Of a stretch of DNA of 64,000 nucleotides, positions 59,801 through 64,000 are shown piece by piece; the stretch's first letter is position 1, and every line of letters begins with the position of its first letter. The notes under the pieces are model-generated. The model did no database searches, was not told the origin of the DNA, and was given only the letters and a program-made list of their open reading frames with translations. The translations under genes were made by a program, and so were the position numbers. Source of the DNA: Microbacterium invictum (GTDB lineage: Bacteria > Actinomycetota > Actinomycetes > Actinomycetales > Microbacteriaceae); contig NZ_CP139779.1 of assembly GCF_034421375.1 (NCBI RefSeq), positions 3,224,001-3,288,000 of the forward strand, in the 5' to 3' direction.

Positions 59801-60114
59801 CGCAGGTGCGCGACATCGCCGAGGTCGTCGTGGGGGGCGTGTCCGCCGGCGTGGTGTGGACGGCGCCGTGGCGGATCGATGTCACCGACCTCGTCCGCGC
59901 GGGCGAGAACCGGCTCGAGGTCCGGGTGGCGACGGGGTGGCGCAATCGGCTCGTCGCTGAGGCGCAGCTGCCGACCGGGCAGGTCTACGCGCCGATGGCG
60001 GGACTCTTCACATCCGACGCCGCATTCCGTCCGGCGGGTCTTGCGGGGCCGGTCTCCCTCGTTCTCGACGCCGATCGGCGGATCACCAGGACTATAGCCG
60101 TACATAAGCACTAG
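56890..60114 (+). CDS. GH106-like glycoside hydrolase (alpha-L-rhamnosidase family)
   Basis: 1074 residues from GTG 56890. The N-terminal block FLDPPDEARPRVWWHWMDGNVDIPGLRADLDWLHEVGIRGVQIFDGGMG is typical of GH106 and its relatives, followed by GLEVAVTTSSGWSASGGPWV. Mid-protein: SDSIEAGLQNWTDAIAEEFAARRGYDPTPWLPCLLGW and ENYYGTLAEVAHRRAW; C-terminal jelly-roll modules include GVYDTTFTLTE and WTAPWRIDVTDLVRAGENRLEVRVATGWRNRLV. GH106 removes terminal rhamnose, a common outer sugar of flavonoid glycosides. No signal peptide, so it acts on imported material. The last codons overlap an operator-like repeat in front of the next gene. Confidence 0.86.
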   Translation: MLPPADDAVARLRRVFLDPPDEARPRVWWHWMDGNVDIPGLRADLDWLHEVGIRGVQIFDGGMGLPLVVPAPVRPGTRAWDDAMTAATSHARALGLEVAVTTSSGWSASGGPWVAPADAMKKVVWSDATLVGGARIRLPLPPLPTAVGAYQDVGEDDPARRFTAQWRVVGVPDDPARRPLEPDDVECVPDGEGSPSTLTDGSFAAGLRLPRDPDRPSEATVLQRFAEPVTVRSVVVGLPGPRGFGAAPPARASLEAESADGGWVEVAELVDTKAPVRSASFAPVTSRAFRLRLAGLPASAALPPMADGLATPPVLRPARRFEVTEFALFTASRVHAGEAKAGFGVASDYYALDSPEATAGAIDPASVIDLTGHVRGGILEWTPPPGRWRILRLGASTTAAVNGPALPDATGPEVDKLDAKRVRTYLDAHLARFAGPAEGSVSALVSDSIEAGLQNWTDAIAEEFAARRGYDPTPWLPCLLGWVVGDAASADGFLFDYRRTLAELLAENYYGTLAEVAHRRAWTLYAEALEDGRPQLGDDLAMRAGADVPMGAMWTFAPEKGPRPTYVADLRGAASVAHVYGAARTGSEAFTAFEDPWTATPGTLKHVADLQLTLGVTRFCIHSSPHQPSSVPAPGMALAPFLGQTFSRSETWASMARPWIDYLARCSTLLAEGEPVVDIAVFVGEEAPVTGLFGDEPDDSVPPGYGFDYVGADALEQVLDVAEGRVTARGASYAALALGGSSHRMTLRALTHIERLLAAGATVIGRAPESSPSLGDDPRAFAAARDRIWGSDHGGRLVVTSDLAGALPTLGIAPAVDVGDPSLRTVSRRIDGRLVTFVANPRDTPASTTVSMGGAARIARWDPVTTVEVGLEAVSSAEPGVFALELDPFGSAFLVADVAAPATAVGGERVVGLAGPWRSTLPGFDPWETAGEPAMWTGDPRRAGFSGVGVYDTTFTLTETDLAGRVRLQFAQVRDIAEVVVGGVSAGVVWTAPWRIDVTDLVRAGENRLEVRVATGWRNRLVAEAQLPTGQVYAPMAGLFTSDAAFRPAGLAGPVSLVLDADRRITRTIAVHKH

Positions 60115-60136
60115 TTATGTCGAAAAGCGGCATATC
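60102..60136. promoter_or_regulatory. Overlapping inverted repeats (site D) upstream of the second binding-protein gene
   Basis: ACATAA-GCACTAG-TTATGT (60102-60120) is a perfect 6-base-arm repeat over the GH106 stop codon. A second, GTTATG-11 bases-CATATC (60114-60136), has the same 23-base length and N11 spacing as site B and shares its TATG...CATA core. They lie about 80-110 bases before ATG 60214. Likely binding sites for a ROK protein. Confidence 0.45.
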
Positions 60137-60213
60137 GTGCCAGGCTGAGGGTGCGGCAGATCCGAAGCCGCGCCAGTCCTGCACTGGCGACAACGACGTC
60201 ACGAAAGGTCGAC

Positions 60214-61521
60214 ATGTCACAGCATTCCGACATCCGGCGCCTCCGTTGGTCCCTCCTGGCAGTGAGCGCCGCCGGCGCCCTCGTCCTCGCGGGCTGCTCG
60301 GGCGGTACCGACAGCGGTGGGTCCGACAGCGGAGGCGACTCCGGCGACGACGCCTCGGCGAACTTCAGCCTGATGGTTGCCCAGGCCAACGATCAGGACG
60401 ACTACTGGGCCGAGACCGCGGCCAAGTACACCGAGCAGACCGGTGTCGAGATCGAGGTCATCCCCTACCCCTCCGATGCCTACAACACCCAGGTCACCAC
60501 GCAGCTGCAGGCCGGCAACGCCGCCGACATGATGATCCTCGCCCCCGGAACCGGGCAGCCGATCTCGGTCGTCAACCTCGCCGAAGCGGGCTTCCTCGAG
60601 CCGCTGAACGAGACCTCGGCGGGCACCATCCCCGCGGGAACCGAGGCGGAGTACTCCTTCGACGACAACGTCTACGCCCAGCCCGCCGCCCTCGTGCCCG
60701 TCGGATTCATCTACAACACCGCCGGGGGCGAAGAAGTCGGCATCGACAGCTACCCCGAGACCTACGAAGACCTGCTCGAGGCCTGCACCACCGCGCGCGA
60801 CGGAGGCAAGAGCTTCACCGTGCTCGCCGGCAGCGTGCCGTTCAACACCGGCCTGTTCTCGATGCTGATCTCGGCGACGCGCGTGTACGCCGAGACCCCC
60901 GACTGGAACGAGCAGCGCGCCGCGGGCGACGTCACCTTCGCCGACAGCGGCTGGCGCGACGTGCTCGAGGACATCGTGGAGATGAACGACGGCGGCTGCT
61001 TCCAGGACGGCGTCGCCGGCGGCACGTTCGACTCGATCACGCAGGGCATCGGATCGCAGGCATCCCTCACCGCTGCGGTTCCCGGTTCCGCTGCCACCTC
61101 GATCGCGGCCGGCACCGGTCTCGACCTCACCGTGCAGGCCTTCCCGCCCGCCGACGGCGGGGACGCGTACACCCTCGCGTCCGCCAACTACGCGTGGGCC
61201 GTCAACGCCTCGGCCGACGACGCCGTCAAGTCCTCCGCACAGGAGTTCCTCGACTGGCTCGCCACCCCCGAGGAGTCGCAGGCCTTCGCCGACCTGTCGG
61301 GCTTCGTCCCGATCTCCGGTGCCACCGCCGACAACCTGCTGCCGATCTACGAGCCGGTCGGCGACCTGCTCGAGAACGGCGACTACGCGGGCCTGCCGAA
61401 CGCCACCTGGCCGAACCCCGACGTCTACGACACCCTCGGCGTGGGTGTGCAGGGGCTCCTGACCGGCCAGAAGACGGTCGACCAGGTGCTCGATGAGATG
61501 GATGCCGCCTGGGGCGACTGA
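60214..61521 (+). CDS. ABC transporter sugar-binding lipoprotein (family 1, copy 2)
   Basis: 435 residues from ATG 60214 with GAAAGG upstream, the same leader as copy 1 at 37814; the frame is open further up but without a ribosome site. Lipobox VLAGC (Cys28), an Asp/Gly/Ser linker, then family 1 binding-protein blocks: TTQLQAGNAADMMIL, DVTFADSGWRDVLEDIV, GGTFDSITQGIG and VGVQGLLTGQKTVDQVLDEMDAAW, most of them nearly identical in copy 1. Differences are concentrated at about 75-90 and 165-180, which may line the sugar site. A terminator follows. With the divergent permeases it makes one import system. Confidence 0.93.
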   Translation: MSQHSDIRRLRWSLLAVSAAGALVLAGCSGGTDSGGSDSGGDSGDDASANFSLMVAQANDQDDYWAETAAKYTEQTGVEIEVIPYPSDAYNTQVTTQLQAGNAADMMILAPGTGQPISVVNLAEAGFLEPLNETSAGTIPAGTEAEYSFDDNVYAQPAALVPVGFIYNTAGGEEVGIDSYPETYEDLLEACTTARDGGKSFTVLAGSVPFNTGLFSMLISATRVYAETPDWNEQRAAGDVTFADSGWRDVLEDIVEMNDGGCFQDGVAGGTFDSITQGIGSQASLTAAVPGSAATSIAAGTGLDLTVQAFPPADGGDAYTLASANYAWAVNASADDAVKSSAQEFLDWLATPEESQAFADLSGFVPISGATADNLLPIYEPVGDLLENGDYAGLPNATWPNPDVYDTLGVGVQGLLTGQKTVDQVLDEMDAAWGD

Positions 61522-61541
61522 CCCACGACACATCTGACGAC

Positions 61542-61574
61542 ACCGCCGCCCGGGTCCTCCTCCCGGGCGGCGGT
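61542..61574 (+). terminator. Rho-independent-type hairpin after the binding-protein gene
   Basis: Perfect 13-base arms (61542-61554, 61562-61574; ACCGCCGCCCGGG type) and 7-base loop, starting 20 bases after the stop. The 3' flank TCTCGTCATC is only mildly T-rich, usual for high-GC Actinobacteria. Confidence 0.75.
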
Positions 61575-61683
61575 TCTCGTCATCGGTCGAATGACAGCAT
61601 CGCCGCGGCCGATATGACGTAGCCGGAACATCGAACGCATTGATACGCTGAGATCCCGCCCTCACCGGAAGGGTCACACCGCC

Positions 61684-62649
61684 GTGATCGATCAGATGCC
61701 GCTGTCCCGCCTCGACCTGAACCTGCTGGTCTCGCTCGACGCGCTCCTCACCGAGCGGAGCGTCACAAGGGCCGCTGAGCGACTGCACCTGAGCCAGCCG
61801 GCCCTCAGCGCCTCTCTCGCGCGCCTGCGCACCCACTTCGGCGACCCGATCCTCGCGCGGCGCGGGAACACCTACGAGCTGACCCCGTTCGCGGTGCGGC
61901 TGAGCGAGCACACGACGTCGGCGCTGGAGGCCGCGCGCCGGGTCTTCGAGTCCCAGGCCACCTGGTCGCCCGAGGAGTCCACCCGGGAGTTCTCGATCTA
62001 CGGCTCCGACTACGGGTTCGTCACGGTCGGCAGCGTGGTGTCGCGCCTGGCCGCGGAGCGCGCGCCCGGCGTGCGCTTCCGCTTCATGCTGCACAATCCC
62101 ACGATCGTGGATGATGCCGCCACGCGGCTGCGGTCGGTGGACGGCATGATCATCCCCCACGGGCCGATCTCGGATCATCCGTTCGTCGACCTCTGGCACG
62201 ACGATTGGACGGCGCTCGTCGCCACCGGCAACGACGAGGTCGGAGACGAACTGACCCGCGGCCAGCTTGCCGACCTCCCCTGGGTGATGACCTATCAGAC
62301 CCGGTCGGCGTTCACCTCGGCGGGCCGACAGGTGCAGCAGCTCGGGATCGAACCGCGCATCGAGGCGATCGTGGAGAGCTTCCTCGCGATGAGCCACTTC
62401 ATCGCCGGCACGCGGCGCATCGGCATCATCCAGAAGGCCATCGCCCACCTCGCCACCCGCGCCGGGGGTGTGCGTGCCGTGGGGCTGCCGTTCGTCCCGA
62501 CACCTCTGACCAATGCCCTGTGGTGGCATCCGGTCCACGGGCGCGACCCCGAGCACGGGTGGATGCGCGACCTCTTCGTCGAAGCCGGGCGGATCGTCGA
62601 TTCCGGCGCGCACGTCGCGTCGATGCCCGAGGCGGTCGCGGTCGGCTGA
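61684..62649 (+). CDS. LysR-family regulator of the NodD-like subgroup
   Basis: 321 residues from GTG 61684. N-terminal winged helix: LSRLDLNLLVSLDALLTERSVTRAAERLHLSQPALSASLARLRTHFGDPILARRGNTYELTPFA. This start, with RLDLNLL and FGDPIL, is that of the NodD/LeuO/NahR-like group of LysR proteins rather than of the CysB/BenM group. NodD proteins respond to flavonoids and FdeR of Herbaspirillum to naringenin, so a flavonoid or other aromatic ligand is plausible. The C-terminal effector domain (90-310) has YGSDYGFVTVGSVVSRL at its first strand. It is preceded by a terminator and followed by the convergent GH43-like gene. Confidence 0.87.
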   Translation: MIDQMPLSRLDLNLLVSLDALLTERSVTRAAERLHLSQPALSASLARLRTHFGDPILARRGNTYELTPFAVRLSEHTTSALEAARRVFESQATWSPEESTREFSIYGSDYGFVTVGSVVSRLAAERAPGVRFRFMLHNPTIVDDAATRLRSVDGMIIPHGPISDHPFVDLWHDDWTALVATGNDEVGDELTRGQLADLPWVMTYQTRSAFTSAGRQVQQLGIEPRIEAIVESFLAMSHFIAGTRRIGIIQKAIAHLATRAGGVRAVGLPFVPTPLTNALWWHPVHGRDPEHGWMRDLFVEAGRIVDSGAHVASMPEAVAVG

Positions 62650-62670
62650 CCGCGGTTCGCCGTCCGCGCG

Positions 62671-64000
62671 TCAGTCGAGGCGCCGGTAGCGCAGGTCGCG
62701 GAAGCGGGCGGATGCCGCCCCGGCCACGTAGAGGGCAGGCCGGAGGCTCAGCAGGTCGCCGATCGTGTTGGCGTGGTAGCCGGAGGTCTCGTACCGGACG
62801 CCGTGCCGCACCCATTCACCGCCGGGCTCCCGCCACCAGCCGGTGACGACGTGATGGTCGTTCTGCAGGCGCAGCGACAGACGGCGCATCGCCGGCGCCG
62901 GCTCGCGCCAGTGCGTGCGGATGCCTCCGGAGTAGCTGCGCATCCCGTGGCCGTCGATACCCATGCCGCAGAAGAGCCGGCCGTTGAAGAACAGCAGCAC
63001 CCCGGCCTCGCCGTCGCCGTCGAGCTCGACGTCGGCCTCCACCTGGTAGGCGTGGTCGCCGGTGACGAGCGCCAGGGGCGACGAATCGGCCGGCCCCGTC
63101 CCCTTCCCGTGGAGAACCAGCTGGTCGTCTTCCACGGTGAGTCGTCGGAACTCGCCGCGCGAGGGGGCATGGAAGTTCCATCGCTCTCCCAGCCGGAATC
63201 CGGTGATCTCCTCCGTCGCTCGCTCGGGTCGGCGCTGCGGCACCGCTTCCGCCGGCGCGGAGAGGGTGCCGCCGATATCCGAGGCGGGCGCCACGGGCCA
63301 TCCGTCCTCCGTCCACGCGATCGGTTCGAGCAGAATCTGCCGACCCAGCGTGCGATAGCCGTTCTCGTAGCCGTGCGACACCATGTACCACTCGTCTCCC
63401 GGGCCCTCGAGGATCGTGGCGTGCCCCCGCGACCACCACTTCTCGTCGGCGCTCGTCGTCCGCGCGATCGGGTTGTGCGGGTGGTTCTCCCAGGGCCCGT
63501 TCACCGAGCGCGAACGCGCGACGATCACCATGTGGCCGGTGGGTGGCCCCGCCGTCCCGCCGACGGCGCTCACGAGGTAGAGCCAGCCGTCGCACCAGAA
63601 CAGCTTCGGCCCCTCGAGGGCGTAGGCCTCGGTGACCCAGTCGTCCGGGTAGCGCCAGCCGTCGTAGACGTGCTCGAGGTCGCCGACGGTGGAAAGCCCG
63701 TCGTCCGTGAGCGCGATGCGCCGGATGCCGTTGACGAACAGGTACCGCGTGCCGTCCTCGCCGACCACGTGGCCGGGGTCGATCGCTCCCCGGATGCCGA
63801 GATCGATCGGCTCGGACCACGGACCCGCCATCGCCTCGGCGTGGATGACGAAGATCGACGGCTCGGTGAGTTCCGACCAGGGCGCGGGGATGAACGGGAT
63901 GTAGATGAAGAACCGGCCGTCATGCTCGGCGATGTCGACGGCGAAGGTGTTGCCGATCGGCTCGGCGAGCGCGGACCCCTCGTACACCCAGTTCACGAGG
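62671..64000 (-). CDS. GH43-like glycoside hydrolase (N-terminus beyond the window)
   Basis: 443 residues visible; the frame stays open to the window edge, so the 5' end is missing and a Met seen at 63996 (GTG) need not be the start. Five-bladed propeller features: IRGAIDPGHVVGEDGTRYLFVNGIRR with an Asp likely involved in substrate positioning, ALEGPKLFWCDGWLYLVSAVGG with the general acid-type Glu, and WWSRGHATILEGPGDEWYMVSHGYENGY. From about residue 265 a beta-sandwich module follows (YQVEADVELDGDGEAGVLLFFNG), as in GH43 xylosidases/arabinofuranosidases. It would remove an arabinose, xylose or similar unit. Convergent with LysR. Confidence 0.84.
   Translation of the reverse strand, partial: LVNWVYEGSALAEPIGNTFAVDIAEHDGRFFIYIPFIPAPWSELTEPSIFVIHAEAMAGPWSEPIDLGIRGAIDPGHVVGEDGTRYLFVNGIRRIALTDDGLSTVGDLEHVYDGWRYPDDWVTEAYALEGPKLFWCDGWLYLVSAVGGTAGPPTGHMVIVARSRSVNGPWENHPHNPIARTTSADEKWWSRGHATILEGPGDEWYMVSHGYENGYRTLGRQILLEPIAWTEDGWPVAPASDIGGTLSAPAEAVPQRRPERATEEITGFRLGERWNFHAPSRGEFRRLTVEDDQLVLHGKGTGPADSSPLALVTGDHAYQVEADVELDGDGEAGVLLFFNGRLFCGMGIDGHGMRSYSGGIRTHWREPAPAMRRLSLRLQNDHHVVTGWWREPGGEWVRHGVRYETSGYHANTIGDLLSLRPALYVAGAASARFRDLRYRRLD

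Noticed and set aside
57196..60111. A 971-codon open frame on the - strand opposite the GH106 gene
   Set aside because: Antisense shadow: no ribosome site, no recognisable domain, Arg/Gly/Asp-rich translation, while the + strand encodes a coherent GH106-like protein.
60151..60213. Longer start for binding protein 2 at 60151
   Set aside because: It would put 21 polar residues before the signal peptide; ATG 60214 has GAAAGG upstream, as in the paralogue.
1..64000. CRISPR arrays, tRNA or rRNA genes, transposases or phage integrases
   Set aside because: No regularly spaced direct repeats, no recognisable RNA genes and no transposase or integrase motifs were seen on either strand by reading; a dedicated scan (tRNAscan, Rfam) was not possible.

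Overview
The window is high-GC actinobacterial DNA with dense gene packing, many 4-base ATGA/GTGA start-stop overlaps, and frequent GTG starts. Gene content (a compact type VII secretion locus, a GH15 hydrolase, GMC oxidases of the pyranose-oxidase type, DUF6379-type proteins) and a CGTTTCG...CTCAACGACC intergenic repeat fit Microbacteriaceae, most likely Microbacterium. This assignment is inference from content, not from a marker gene.

Layout. (1) 1-7.7 kb: the end of a type VII secretion locus, + strand: DUF6177-like protein, small membrane protein, EccD-like pore protein, MinD-like protein with a degraded P-loop, and EccC ATPase with an extra C-terminal domain. (2) 7.7-20.6 kb: mostly housekeeping and orphan genes: lipoprotein, MenC/enolase-superfamily enzyme, GH15, GNAT, two MFS-type transporters, SDR, RecF-like ATPase, small membrane proteins and a cysteine-desulfurase-like enzyme. 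(3) 20.6-30.2 kb, - strand: an aromatic-ring degradation operon (extradiol VOC dioxygenase, two FAH-family hydrolases, cyclase-family hydrolase, flavin monooxygenase, ACMSD-type amidohydrolase), followed by an MFS pump and a GMC sugar oxidase. (4) 30.3-35 kb: Gfo/Idh oxidoreductase plus an unknown partner, divergent from a ROK regulator and a beta/alpha pair resembling C-glycoside deglycosidase (CGD). (5) 35-43.3 kb: DNA polymerase IV, a second ROK regulator, and a divergent operon of ABC binding protein, flavin monooxygenase, GMC oxidase, CGD-beta and CGD-alpha. (6) 43.3-56.7 kb: a long - strand operon of two ABC permeases, a hydroxypyruvate-isomerase-like protein, GMC oxidase, beta, alpha, alpha, an NTF2-like protein, beta, Gfo/Idh, TIM barrel, ThuA and Gfo/Idh. 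(7) 56.9-64 kb: a GH106-like rhamnosidase, a second ABC binding protein, a NodD-like LysR regulator and a GH43-like enzyme cut by the window edge.

Working model. From about 20 kb on, the window looks like a catabolic island for plant aromatic glycosides, particularly C-glycosides such as flavone C-glucosides. GH106 and GH43-type enzymes would trim outer O-linked sugars, and the ABC system would import the rest. GMC oxidases (three copies) would oxidise the C-linked sugar at C3, and alpha/beta deglycosidase pairs (four of each, one alpha lacking a catalytic-type His) would cut the C-C bond. Gfo/Idh, TIM-barrel and ThuA proteins would process the keto-sugar, and the flavin monooxygenase/extradiol dioxygenase operon would open the aglycone ring. 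I also find a 23-bp inverted repeat (consensus CTTnTGnCCnnnnGnnACAnAAG) next to both ROK genes, with weaker copies at the other two operon heads, which suggests the parts form one regulon. The enzymatic roles come from family resemblance and context; no substrate can be read from sequence alone.
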